Assembly (NCBI RefSeq): GCF_958450345.1
Contig: NC_088782.1
Coordinates: forward strand, 118,406,046 to 118,470,045
Source: Calliphora vicina
Taxonomy: Eukaryota; Arthropoda; Insecta; Diptera; Calliphoridae
Direction: 5' to 3'
DNA length: 64,000 nucleotides
The position numbers and the translations under genes were made by a program. Of the stretch, positions 22,991 to 34,641 are shown piece by piece. Position 1 is the first letter of the stretch. Each line of letters opens with the position of its first letter. Under the pieces are notes generated by a model. It saw only the letters and a list, made by a program, of their open reading frames with translations, had not been told where the DNA came from and did not search any database.

Positions 22991-24022
22991 ATGGATAACT
23001 TGATGGAAAAACAATCGATTACAAAGGAAATGGATATTGATTCGGCACCAAGCCCGCCAGGAGTCACTGGTTTAATAAAACCCAGTGAAATTCCTATAAT
23101 GGAAATAATGCTGGAACAAAACGCGTCAGATACTGATTCATCACCAAGCCCACCTAGCCAACCAAGCCAACCTATCTTACCAGGAGTCAGTGGCGCCAGT
23201 GGAGGTGATGTTCAAACACGTTTAATAAAACCCAGTGAAATTCCTCTAATGGAAATCATGCTGGAACAAAACGCGTCAGATACTGATTCATCACCAAGCC
23301 CACCTAGCCAACCAAGCCAACCTATCTTACCAGGAGTCAGTGGTATAGGCGAGAGTAGAGGTGTCAATGGAGGTGGTGTTCCTGTAGTGGAAATAACGTT
23401 GACACAAGATATGTCAGATAGTGATTCATCACCAAGCCCACCTAGCCAACCAAGCCAACCAGGATGCAGTGGCGCCAGTGGAGTTGGCTATGGAGGTGAT
23501 GTTGCTCTAGTGGAAATAATGCTGGCAGAAGATACGCCAGATAGTGATTCATCACCATGCCCACCATCAGTCAGTGGTTTAGGCGCCAGCAGAGTTCGCG
23601 GTGCAGGTGATGTTCAAACACGTTTAAGAAAACCCTGTGAAATTCCTCTAGTGGAAATAATGCTGGCGCAAGATACGCCCGAAAAAACAGCACCAGGTCC
23701 AAAAAAACCGGGTCTATTCAAGGTCTTGGCGTCCAAATTGAAGCGTAGAGAAAAAACTGTAATTTATTCGCCCATACAACAAATGGACATGGACTTGGAT
23801 TTGGAGATGGGCCCTCGATCATCTAACAGCAATCGTCCTGACTACGATAGTGAGGATAGCGAGGATTATTACAGTGACCATGGTCCTGCAGACAAAAGTC
23901 AAGATTTTACGGCCAGCAGCAGCAGTTTAGAAGACTTATTTGTACCCCACAACAGGCGTAAGGCCAGAGGTATGTTAGCACGCAGGGGTAGAATACGAAA
24001 AATATTCGATAGCTGCAAAAAG
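22991..24022 (+). CDS. Unrecognised protein with five SIM-like tandem repeats, first coding exon
   Basis: I do not recognise this gene. The start is ATG 22991, with an in-frame TAA two codons upstream. The exon ends after codon 344 (Lys) at a strong donor, AAG|GTAAGT, in phase 0. Residues 28-242 hold five copies of a module with a hydrophobic core (IMEI 36-39, LMEI 86-89, VVEI 132-135, LVEI 173-176, LVEI 220-223). In the first four copies the core is followed by an acidic/Ser stretch such as SDSDSSP and then PSQPSQP. The fifth lacks it. The first two modules are almost identical in DNA, 150 bp apart, so they duplicated recently. After residue 242 come a basic segment (KLKRREK), an acidic one (YDSEDSEDYYSD) and a strongly basic C-terminal part (RRKARGMLARRGRIRK). 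No signal peptide or membrane segment is visible. The hydrophobic-plus-acidic pattern is that of SUMO-interacting motifs; a nuclear SUMO-binding role is inference. Confidence 0.8.
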
Positions 24023-24299
24023 GTAAGTTAATTTGATTGTAATTTTTTCAAACATTTCGTAGTTTATCTGCTATTAACTATTCATTGAAATTATGTAAAT
24101 TTTTTGTTTTAACATTGCAAATTTGTGTTGTGTTTTATATTTAGTTCATTTCTGTTTATTTAAGCTAAACTCGTGCGAATGTCTTAAAAGTAATATTTAA
24201 GTAGTTTACAAAAGAAAAAAAATACTTTCGTTTTTTAATGACTTTTGCTGGGCTGAGTGTTAGTTTATAAATTACAAATTATAAATTGCCGATAACTTA

Positions 24300-27200
24300 T
24301 GGATTTCTTTATAAACAAATTTGTGCAAATTTGTCTAAAGAAACTTTTGACAAATTTCTGCAAATTTGTCTAAAGAAACTTTTCACAAATTTGTGCAAAC
24401 TTGTCTAAAGAAACTTTTCACAAATTTGTGCAAAATTTTCTAAAGAAAATGTTTAACACAAATTTGTGCAAAATTTTCTAAAGAAAATATTTAACACAAA
24501 TTTGTGCAAAATTTTCTAAAGAAAATATTTAACACAAATTTGTGCAAAATTTTCTATAGAAAATATTTAACACAAATTTGTTTGAAATTTTCTATAGAAA
24601 ATATTTAACACAAATTTGTTTGAAATTTTCTATAGAAAATCATTAACACAAATTTGTTTGAAATTTTCTATAGAAAATCATTAACACAAATTTGTGTGAA
24701 ATTTTCTGAAGAAAATATTTAACACAAATTTGTTTGAAATTTTCTATAGAAAATATTTAACACAAATTTGTTTGAAATTTTCTATAGAAAATATTTAACA
24801 CAAATTTGTTTGAAATTTTCTATAGAAAATCATTAACACAAATTTGTGTGAAATTTTCTGAAAAAAAAAAATTTTACACAAATTTGTGTGAAATTTTCTG
24901 AAGAAAATATTTAACACAAATTTGTGTGAAATTTTCTAAAGAAAATATTTAACACAAATTTGTGTGAAATTTTCTATAGAAAATATTTAACACAAATTTG
25001 TGCAAAATTTTCTAAAGAAAATATTTAACACAAATTTGTGCAAAATTTTCTAAAGAAAATATTTAACACAAATTTGTGCAAAATTTTCTATAGAAAATAT
25101 TTAACACAAATTTGTGAAAAATTTTCTATAGAAAATATTTAACACAAATTTGTGCAAAATTTTCTATAGAAAATATTTAATACAAATTTGTGCAAAATTT
25201 TCTATAGAAAATATTTAATACAAATTTGTGCAAAATTTTCTATAGAAAATATTTAATACAAATTTGTGCACAATTTTCTCTAAAAAATATTTAACACAAA
25301 TTTGTGTGAAATTTTCTATAGAAAATATTTAACACAAATTTGTGCAAAATTTTCTAAAGAAAATATTTAACACAAATTTGTGCAAAATTTTCTATAGAAA
25401 ATATTTAACACAAATTTGTTTGAAATTTTCTATAGAAAATATTTAACACAAATTTGTTTGAAATTTTCTATAGAAAATCATTAACACAAATTTGTTTGAA
25501 ATTTTCTATAGAAAATCATTAACACAAATTTGTGTGAAATTTTCTGAAGAAAATATTTAACACAAATTTGTTTGAAATTTTCTATAGAAAATATTTAACA
25601 CAAATTTGTTTGAAATTTTCTATAGAAAATCATTAACACAAATTTGTGTGAAATTTTCTGAAGAAAATATTTAACACAAATTTGTGTGAAATTTTCTGAA
25701 GAAAATATTTAACACAAATTTGTGTGAAATTTTCTGAAGAAAATATTTAACACAAATTTGTGTGAAATTTTCTAAAGAAAATATTTAACACAAATTTGTG
25801 TGAAATTTTCTATAGAAAATATTTAACACAAATTTGTGCAAAATTTTCTAAAGAAAATATTTAACACAAATTTGTGCAAAATTTTCTAAAGAAAATATTT
25901 AACACAAATTTGTGCAAAATTTTCTATAGAAAATATTTAACACAAATTTGTGAAAAATTTTCTATAGAAAATATTTAACACAAATTTGTGCAAAATTTTC
26001 TATAGAAAATATTTAATACAAATTTGTGCAAAATTTTCTATAGAAAATATTTAATACAAATTTGTGCAAAATTTTCTATAGAAAATATTTAATACAAATT
26101 TGTGCACAATTTTCTCTAAAAAATATTTAACACAAATTTGTGTGAAATTTTCTATAGAAAATATTTAACACAAATTTGTGCAAAATTTTCTAAAGAAAAT
26201 ATTTAACACAAATTTGTGCAAAATTTTCTAAAGAAAATATTTAACACAAATTTGTGCAAAATTTTCTAAAGAAAATATTTAACACAAATTTGTGCAAAAT
26301 TTTCTAAAGAAAATATTTAACACAAATTTGTGCAAAATTTTCTAAAGAAAATATTTAACACAAATTTGTACAAAATTTTCTAAAGAAAATGTTTAACACA
26401 AATTTGTGCAAAATTTTCTAAAGAAAATGTTTAACACAAATTTGTGCAAAATTTTCTAAAGAAAATGTTTAACACAAATTTGTGCAAAATTTTCTAAAGA
26501 AAATGTTTAACACAAATTTGTGCAAAATTTTCTAAAGAAAATGTTTAACACAAATTTGTGCAAAATTTTCTAAAGAAAATGTTTAACACAAATTTGTGCA
26601 AAATTTTCTAAAGAAAATGTTTAACACAAATTTGTGCAAAATTTTCTAAAGAAAATGTTTAACACAAATTTGTGCAAAATTTTCTAAAGAAAATGTTTAA
26701 CACAAATTTGTGCAAAATTTTCTAAAGAAAATGTTTAACACAAATTTGTGCAAAATTTTCTAAAGAAAATGTTTAACACAAATTTGTGCAAAATTTTCTA
26801 AAGAAAATATTTAACACAAATTTGTGCAAAATTTTCTATAGAAAATATTTAACACAAATTTGTGTGAAATTTTCTCTAGAAAATATTTAACACAAATTTG
26901 TGCAAAATTTTCTCTAGAAAATATTTAACACAAATTTGTGCAAAATTTTCTCTAGAAAATATTTAACACAAATTTGTGCAAAATTTTCTCTAGAAAATAT
27001 TTAACACAAATTTGTGTAAAATTTTCTCTAGAAAATATTTAACACAAATTTGTGCAAAATTTTCTATAGAAAATATTTAACACAAATTTGTGCAAAATTT
27101 TCTATAGAAAATATTTAATACAAATTTGTGCAAAATTTTCTATAGAAAATATTTAACTCAAATTTGTGCAAAATTTTCTATAGAAAATATTTAACACAAA

Positions 27201-28755
27201 TTTGTGCAAAATTTTCTAAAGATAATATTTAACACAAATTTGTGCAAAATTTTCTAAAGAAAATATTTAACACAAATTTGTGTGAAATTTCCTAAAGAAA
27301 ATATTTAACACAAATTTGTTTGAAATTTTCTATAGAAAATATTTAACACAAATTTGTTTGAAATTTTCTATAGAAAATATTTAACACAAATTTGTTTGAA
27401 ATTTTCTATAGAAAATCATTAACACAAATTTGTTTGAAATTTTCTATAGAAAATCATTAACACAAATTTGTTTGAAATTTTCTATAGAAAATCATTAACA
27501 CAAATTTGTGTGAAATTTTCTGAAGAAAATATTTAACACAAATTTGTGTGAAATTTTCTGAAGAAAATATTTAACACAAATTTGTGTGAAATTTTCTAAA
27601 GAAAATATTTAACACAAATTTGTGCAAAATTTTCTATAGAAAATATTTAACACAAATTTGTGCAAAATTTTCTCTAGAAAATATTTAACACAAATTTGTG
27701 CAAAATTTTCTCTAGAAAATATTTAACACAAATTTGTGCAAAATTTTCTCTAGAAAATATTTAACACAAATTTGTGCAAAATTTTCTAAAGAAAATATTT
27801 AATACAAATTTGTGCAAAATTTTCTAAAGAAAATATTTAACACAAATTTGTGCAAAATTTTCTAAAGAAAATATTTAACACAAATTTGTGCAAAATTTTC
27901 TAAAGAAAATATTTAACACAAATTTGTGCAAAATTTTCTAAAGAAAATATTTAACACAAATTTGTGCAAAATTTTCTAAAGAAAATATTTAACACAAATT
28001 TGTGCAAAATTTTCTAAAGAAAATATTTAACACAAATTTGTGCAAAATTTTCTAAAGAAAATGTTTAACACAAATTTGTGCAAAATTTTCTAAAGAAAAT
28101 GTTTAACACAAATTTGTGCAAAATTTTCTAAAGAAAATGTTTAACACAAATTTGTGCAAAATTTTCTAAAGAAAATGTTTAACACAAATTTGTGCAAAAT
28201 TTTCTAAAGAAAATGTTTAACACAAATTTGTGCAAAATTTTCTAAAGAAAATGTTTAACACAAATTTGTGCAAAATTTTCTAAAGAAAATGTTTAACACA
28301 AATTTGTGCAAAATTTTCTAAAGAAAATATTTAACACAAATTTGTGCAAAATTTTCTAAAGAAAATATTTAACACAAATTTGTGCAAAATTTTCTAAAGA
28401 AAATATTTAACACAAATTTGTGTGAAATTTTCTATAGAAAATATTTAACACAAATTTGTGCAAAATTTTCTATAGAAAATATTTAACACAAATTTGTGCA
28501 AAATTTTCTAAAGAAAATATTTAACACAAATTTGTGCAAAATTTTCTAAAGAAAATATTTAACACAAATTTGTGCAAAATTATCTATAAAAAATATTTAA
28601 CAACTTGTGCAAAATTTTCTCAAAAAAATTTTAACACAAATTTGTGCAAACTTGTCTTAGAAAAGTTTGTGGAAAATTTTCTCTAGAAAATATTTACACA
28701 AATTTGTGCAAAATTTTCTATAGAAAAAATTTAACACAAATTTGTGCAAACTTGA
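24300..28755 (-). repeat. 38-bp satellite array 2, inverted relative to array 1
   Basis: About 4.45 kb, equivalent to about 117 units, of the reverse complement of the array at 20170-22545 (TTAACACAAATTTGTGCAAA plus AATTTTCTAAAGAAAATA). Linker variants (TAAAG, TATAG, TCTAG, TGAAG; GCAAAA, GTGAAA, TTGAAA; ATATTT, ATGTTT, ATCATT) occur in runs. A set of about 22 units is duplicated: the rare GTGCACAATTTT unit appears at 25266 and 26102, 836 bp apart. The edges are more degenerate than the middle. Confidence 0.95.
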
Positions 28756-29395
28756 AACATTGTTGGTTACATTTACATACTTTATTTGCAAACAAAAATT
28801 ATTGTCTACATTAAAATTTGTTGCAAATTCCAAATACTTCTTTCTGTACTCGTTGCTTATGCCAAACACATTTGTTACAGTTCATTCATAAACTTTGTTG
28901 GCTGGTTTGCATATTATTTGTGTGTATTTTAACTTAAATAATCTAAGAAATATTAAGTAAGTAAGTAGATATGGAAAATATTCATACAGCTATAACATAG
29001 ATAAGTAGTTTTGTTTCAGATAATATTTCTTATAATAACAATTTGTATTGGGGTGTGTATAGGATATGCCGGTGCTGTTCAGCAGACTGTTGTTACAATT
29101 ACGAACGTGACTTAAAGTTTTGTGTAAATTTTGTGAAGTTTTTAGTTCATGTATTTTTATCACGAAATTATTGGATATATGTCTGGTTTTATTATTTGTT
29201 GTTTGTTTAAATAATAATTTAATGTATTCCAAATAGCTGGTTAAAATTGGTTTATTTTTTTAAAGGCAAATATGTAGTGAAAATTAGTTTAAATTTCAAT
29301 CAGTTTAAAATAATATAAATCGAGGATTTATATTAGGCTTCATCTCCGTTTGGTTAAAGTCTTCATTTGATCTATTTTGCTTTATTCAATTGTAG
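28756..29395. other. Non-coding interval
   Basis: AT-rich DNA between the 38-bp array and the candidate last exon. Short open frames on the minus strand are Asn/Lys/Tyr-rich and unconvincing. I see nothing else. Confidence 0.5.
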
Positions 29396-29494
29396 ATAGT
29401 TAGAATTTCCCAAAAAAATAACAAGATCATGCATGAGCTCTTCAGCGAACTGAATGATCGTGCTACTCAAGATCGTCTTAGCCAGAATCCTTAA
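29396..29494 (+). CDS. Candidate last exon of the SIM-repeat gene
   Basis: After a TTGTAG acceptor the phase-0 frame reads IVRISQKNNKIMHELF and continues for 32 codons to a TAA (including SELNDRATQDRLSQNP). It joins in frame to codon 344 of the exon at 22991-24022, giving a 376-residue protein. GC content is clearly above the surroundings. A 32-codon frame after a chance AG is possible, and the neighbouring sequence to 29720 looks like broken coding DNA. The exon may therefore instead belong to a decayed gene. Confidence 0.4.
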   Translation: MVRISQKNNKIMHELFSELNDRATQDRLSQNP

Positions 29495-29740
29495 TGATAT
29501 CGTTTCGAGAACAACCAATAGGAGTGGAAACTTAAGCTATTAAGTTCTTCCAGTACATTATCGATAATCAGGGTCCTTAGTAACAGAAATAATATGCGGA
29601 AAAAAGACTCTCTTTGCTTGATCCTCTCAATATTCCACATATGGCAAATCTAGTGACAAATAACATCTAGAATGTAATTCCTGGTGCTATTAGGTTCGAT
29701 CCCAGAGATAACCCATTCAATAGGTCCCTAAGAAAATGTT
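29400..29740. pseudogene. Coding-looking but broken segment
   Basis: This stretch has higher GC than its surroundings. It has several open pieces in different frames: on the plus strand 29396-29494, then about 29585-29655 with LSLLDPLNIPHMANLV; on the minus strand about 50 codons over 29380-29530. No single frame spans it. It may be an old gene fragment or element relic. I could not assign a family. Confidence 0.35.
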
Positions 29741-30173
29741 TCAATAACTTTTGTTAATGAATTTCATTGATTTCCTTAAACTTTGCTTAATTAAAATCTA
29801 TTCATATTGCTGAAAGTCTTTATTATTCGTAAAACCTTCCCAAATAACTCTATTATTCCATGTTTAAGTATCACTTTACATTAAGCAAATTTGCTAAGAA
29901 AATTACCAAATTTACAAAGTGTTATTTACAAAATTTAATTTTCTCTATTAAATCTACACTCACAATTATGTTTTGTAAAACTCAGCAGGACATGAATTTA
30001 CTCAAACAGACACACCAGAGAAAGATAGACAAGAGTAAATGACATGTGAATGACAGAACTGCCCAGCAGGTTTGGGTGACCCTATATTATTTAAGGTCTC
30101 TAATGGTTAATGGTCACTAGACTGAGATAATGGACCGATTTCAGCCAGTTATAATAGGCTTTGTCTGATCGAA

Positions 30174-30311
<138 letters not shown>

Positions 30312-30324
30312 TGAGTGAGTTTAG

Positions 30325-30415
30325 TTACTTTATACATCCCTGGTAATCTAGCGTAAGGACAATTGTCACTTTAGTGTCTCCCAGTAATGTAGAGTGTAGT
30401 TACTTTAAACTCTTT
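30325..30415 (+). repeat. Dispersed repeat (GGTAATCTA... family), copy 1
   Basis: Contains GTTACTTTATACATCCC, GGTAATCTA, GACAATTGTCACTTTA and a GTAGAGTGTAGTTACTTTA end. Related sequence recurs at 31848-31945 and 32005-32115 in the same orientation. The family is unknown. Confidence 0.55.
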
Positions 30416-30779
30416 TTTTCCTGCACTTTGAAAAGTAGTTATTTTTCTTAACAGATAGATAACCATCTGGTCTGTCATCCAGAACTGCTGGGTTGTGTGT
30501 GAATGAGAGTTTAATTGAGTGTGTGTTTTTGTGTGTGTGACAAAGGACCAAAGTATGATGACACAATAAAATTTTAGCAAATGACAATCTTATTGACATT
30601 GAAAAACAACCCCTCCCCCCCCAGGGGAAATGTAATTAATTTGATTTTAGGAAAACTGACACAATCTAATGACGACTACATAATGAACATAAGTGATTTT
30701 GTGTACAAAAAGGTAGAGATAGAGACTAAAGCAGTGGTAGGCTTAAAGAGAACATGGATTATAAGAAAACGTTAAGGGC

Positions 30780-31700
30780 TTTATTTCTCTTTTATAACCT
30801 CAGCTGATTTGTTTCCTTCGTCTCCAGATATCTTTAAAAGCCGACCACTTTTTAAATCACAAAGTTGAGTAAATTGTTGAGAATATTAAATATTTATTAT
30901 CCTATTTGTGAAAAGAAAGAAAAAAGAAAAAGTTAAGTGAGACAAAAGGGTTTAAAATGCTTAATTATTGCTAGCAAAAAGGGCCAATACTACAAAGGCA
31001 AAACGTTTGTTAAATGAAATTCAAAGTAAAACAACATTCATTTAGTTTTAAACAAAGAAAACAAGAAATTAATTTATGTAAGCAATTAACACTTTCATAA
31101 TCACATCAACATAATGAATGAGTTTTAAAACAAAAATTCTCACAAAAAAAAAATCAGCAAAGAAAATAGGAAAAATTTGCTAGAAAAACTTTTTTTTCTC
31201 CTCTACAAAGTAGTATTACAATATTAAAAGGGAAATATATAAAAAAGTAAGCCTTTTCAACAAATCACTTTAACTTTTAACAAACTGCTAAATATAGAAA
31301 CCAAAAAAAAAAAGAAAGACAGAGTGACGCATAATAAGCAGGGAGGTCAGCAATTTTTTGGAAAAAAAGGTCGAATTTAAAAACAAAATTTTGACATTTT
31401 CTTTCAATATCTAAAATTTTCCATTTAAACATTGGAGTGATAAAAAAATTTTCTTTAGAATTTTGAGTTTATCCCCCTTTTTGCTACGGCCAGCCATAAT
31501 TTGAAAAATGGCATTTTAAATGAATTCTTTGTAGTACTTAATGTTGGTCTTTATATACCAAAGTTGCTTTGGAAAATGTTGGCAACAGCAGCAAGCCAGC
31601 AGCAGCAGCTGCAATATATACCAACAAACAGCAATAAGTCTACCACATTGCGTGGCAGTTGAAAGCAGCCTTAAACTGTTCGCTACCCAGAAGTTCTGAA
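30780..31700. other. Non-coding interval
   Basis: AT-rich sequence with A-runs and a CAG-rich patch near 31590-31615. No gene or RNA is recognised. Confidence 0.5.
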
Positions 31701-31714
31701 TTGACTACTAATGT

Positions 31715-31815
31715 CTGGACTGTTTTCTATAGAAAATTGTCTGTGTCCAGACTGTTTTCTATAGAAAACTGTCTTATCCGGTCGATTTTCTTATAGAAAA
31801 TTGTCTTATCTGGAC
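31715..31815 (+). repeat. Three diverged copies related to the 32-bp satellite
   Basis: Three units contain CTGTTTTCTATAGAAAA followed by TTGTCT or CTGTCTTATC, about 34-44 bp apart. They match the layout of the 32-bp satellite at 46.8-53.3 kb but are more diverged from each other. They may be a seed or remnant of that family, 15 kb away from the main array. Confidence 0.65.
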
Positions 31816-31847
31816 TGTTTTGTGCCTTTTGTAATGAAAATCCAGGA

Positions 31848-32115
31848 AATTGGTTACTTTACTCATCCCCGGTAATCTAAAGAGAAGACAATTGTCCTTA
31901 TAGTAACTCTAGGTACTCTAGAGTGTAATCACTTGTCTCCCGGCTTACTGCAATTTATATATTTCTGGGTAATTTTACATAAATGTGCCCTTCGTAATGA
32001 ACATAAAGGCAATTGGTTACTTTAAAGTGAAGTCTGTTGTCACTTTAATATCTCTAAGTAATCTAAAATGTAGTGACTTTAATTTTTTTTGTTTTGCTCT
32101 TTAAAATGTAGTTAA
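31848..32115 (+). repeat. Dispersed repeat (GGTAATCTA... family), copies 2 and 3
   Basis: Two further copies of the sequence at 30325-30415. Each has GGTTACTTTA at the left, a TTGTCCTTA or TTGTCACTTTAA middle, and TCTAGAGTGTA or TCTAAAATGTAGTGACTTTA at the right. Confidence 0.55.
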
Positions 32116-32430
32116 ATCACCTAACAAAAGTAGTCTATTCCAGGACACTACTGGGTACTTACTACTTGTAGAAGCAGTAGCAGCAGCTCAACTACTTTAA
32201 TGGCATCACTCGCTGTCATTTACACAATTTAATGGGCCACTAACGTCTTGCAGGGAGTCTAGTTATAGGGACTGGTAATTGTTAGTAAAACAAATATGAA
32301 TATAATAAATAAAACATTAATAAAAATGTAAAACATTTTTTTTGTTTCTCCATACCAAATATTTAAATTTTTTCAAACCAAACTGTTTTTGAATATAATT
32401 TAATACATTTCTGGGGGTGACCAGAACTAG

Positions 32431-34641
32431 TTCTGTTCTAGTTCTGTTCTAGTTCTGTTCTAGTTCTGTTCTAGTTCTGTTCTAGTTCTGTTCTAGTTCT
32501 GTTCTAGTTCTGTTCTAGTTCTGTTCTAGTTCTGTTCTAGTTCTGTTCTAGTTCTGTTCTAGGTCTGTTCTAGTTCTGTTCTAGTTCTGTTCTAGTTCTG
32601 TTCTAGTTCTGTTCTAGTTCTGTTCTAGTTCTGTTCTAGTTCTGTTCTAGTTCTGTTCTAGTTCTGTTCTAGTTCTGTTCTAGTTCTGTTCTAGTTCTGT
32701 TCTAGTTCTGTTCTAGTTCTGTTCTAGTTCTGTTCTAGTTCTGTTCTAGTTCTGTTCTAGTTCTGTTCTGTTCTAGTTCTGTTCTGTTCTAGTTCTGTTC
32801 TAGTTCTGTTCTAGTTCTGTTCTAGTTCTGTTCTAGTTCTGTTCTAGTTCTGTTCTAGTTCTGTTCTAGTTCTGTTCTAGTTCTGTTCTAGTTCTGTTCT
32901 AGTTCTGTTCTAGTTCTGTTCTAGTTCTGTTCTGTTCTAGTTCTGTTCTAGTTCTGTTCTAGTTCTGTTCTAGTTCTGTTCTAGTTCTGTTCTAGTTCTG
33001 TTCTAGTTCTGTTCTAGTTCTGTTCTAGTTCTGTTCTAGTTCTGTTCTAGTTCTGTTCTAGTTCTGTTCTAGTTCTGTTCTAGTTCTGTTCTAGTTCTGT
33101 TCTAGTTCTGTTCTAGTTCTGTTCTAGTTCTGTTCTAGTTCTGTTCTAGTTCTGTTCTAGTTCTGTTCTAGTTCTGTTCTAGTTCTGTTCTAGTTCTGTT
33201 CTAGTTCTGTTCTAGTTCTGTTCTAGTTCTGTTCTAGTTCTGTTCTAGTTCTGTTCTAGTTCTGTTCTAGTTCTGTTCTAGTTCTGTTCTAGTTCTGTTC
33301 TAGTTCTGTTCTAGTTCTGTTCTAGTTCTGTTCTAGTTCTGTTCTAGTTCTGTTCTAGTTCTGTTCTAGTTCTGTTCTAGTTCTGTTCTAGTTCTGTTCT
33401 AGTTCTGTTCTAGTTCTGTTCTAGTTCTGTTCTAGTTCTGTTCTAGTTCTGTTCTAGTTCTGTTCTAGTTCTGTTCTAGTTCTGTTCTAGTTCTGTTCTA
33501 GTTCAGTTCTAGTTCTGTTCTAGTTCTGTTCTAGTTCTGTTCTAGTTCTGTTCTAGTTCTGTTCTAGTTCTGTTCTAGTTCTGTTCTAGTTCTGTTCTAG
33601 TTCTGTTCTAGTTCTGTTCTAGTTCTGTTCTAGTTCTGTTCTAGTTCTGTTCTAGTTCTGTTCTAGTTCTGTTCTAGTTCTGTTCTAGTTCTGTTCTAGT
33701 TCTGTTCTAGTTCTGTTCTAGTTCTGTTCTAGTTCTGTTCTAGTTCTGTTCTAGTTCTGTTCTAGTTCTGTTCTAGTTCTGTTCTAGTTCTGTTCTAGTT
33801 CTGTTCTAGTTCTGTTCTAGTTCTGTTCTGTTCTAGTTCTGTTCTGTTCTAGTTCTGTTCTGTTCTAGTTCTGTTCTAGTTCAGTTCTAGTTCTGTTCTA
33901 GTTCTGTTCTAGTTCTGTTCTAGTTCTGTTCTAGTTCTGTTCTAGTTCTGTTCTAGTTCTGTTCTAGTTCTGTTCTAGTTCTGTTCTAGTTCTGTTCTAG
34001 TTCTGTTCTAGTTCTGTTCTAGTTCTGTTCTAGTTCTGTTCTAGTTCTGTTCTAGTTCTGTTCTAGTTCTGTTCTAGTTCTGTTCTAGTTCTGTTCTAGT
34101 TCTGTTCTAGTTCTGTTCTAGTTCTGTTCTAGTTCTGTTCTAGTTCTGTTCTAGTTCTGTTCTAGTTCTGTTCTAGTTCAGTTCTAGTTCTGTTCTAGTT
34201 CTGTTCTAGTTCTGTTCTAGTTCTGTTCTAGTTCTGTTCTAGTTCTGTTCTAGTTCTGTTCTAGTTCTGTTCTAGTTCTGTTCTAGTTCTGTTCTAGTTC
34301 TGTTCTAGTTCTGTTCTAGTTCTGTTCTAGTTCTGTTCTAGTTCTGTTCTAGTTCTGTTCTAGTTCTGTTCTAGTTCTGTTCTAGTTCTGTTCTAGTTCT
34401 GTTCTAGTTCTGTTCTGTTCTAGTTCTGTTCTGTTCTGTTCTAGTTCTGTTCTAGTTCAGTTCTAGTTCTGTTCTAGTTCTGTTCTAGTTCTGTTCTAGT
34501 TCTGTTCTAGTTCTGTTCTAGTTCTGTTCTAGTTCTGTTCTAGTTCTGTTCTAGTTCTGTTCTAGTTCTGTTCTAGTTCTGTTCTAGTTCTGTTCTAGTT
34601 CTGTTCTAGTTCTGTTCTAGTTCTGTTCAAGTTCTGTTCTC
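32431..34641 (+). repeat. 11-bp satellite array 1 (TTCTGTTCTAG)
   Basis: About 2.2 kb, equivalent to about 200 units, of TTCTGTTCTAG, itself a TTCTG plus a TTCTAG. Occasional variants are visible: extra TTCTG pieces (about 32765-32785, 32930, 33830-33860, 34415-34440), TTCAGTTCTAG units and one GTCTGTTCTAG. It begins right after CCAGAACTAG. It is in the same orientation as the arrays at 42055 and 53267. Confidence 0.97.

Larger units (their letters stand above)
24023..29395 (+). other. Proposed 5.4-kb intron of the SIM-repeat gene
   Basis: The donor GTAAGT at 24023 is strong. The acceptor at 29394-29395 (TTTATTCAATTGTAG) is reasonable and keeps phase 0. The intron is mostly 38-bp satellite array 2. 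The donor is well supported; the acceptor choice is less certain. Confidence 0.45.

Noticed and set aside
29693..29703. tRNA B-box-like GGTTCGATCCC
   Set aside because: No matching A box at the right distance and no cloverleaf could be drawn around it.
32431..34641. Heat-shock-element or steroid-receptor site array in TTCTGTTCTAG
   Set aside because: TTC blocks are all in one direction, not the alternating nGAAn/nTTCn of heat-shock elements. TGTTCT half sites are not arranged as inverted pairs. Chance resemblance is likely.
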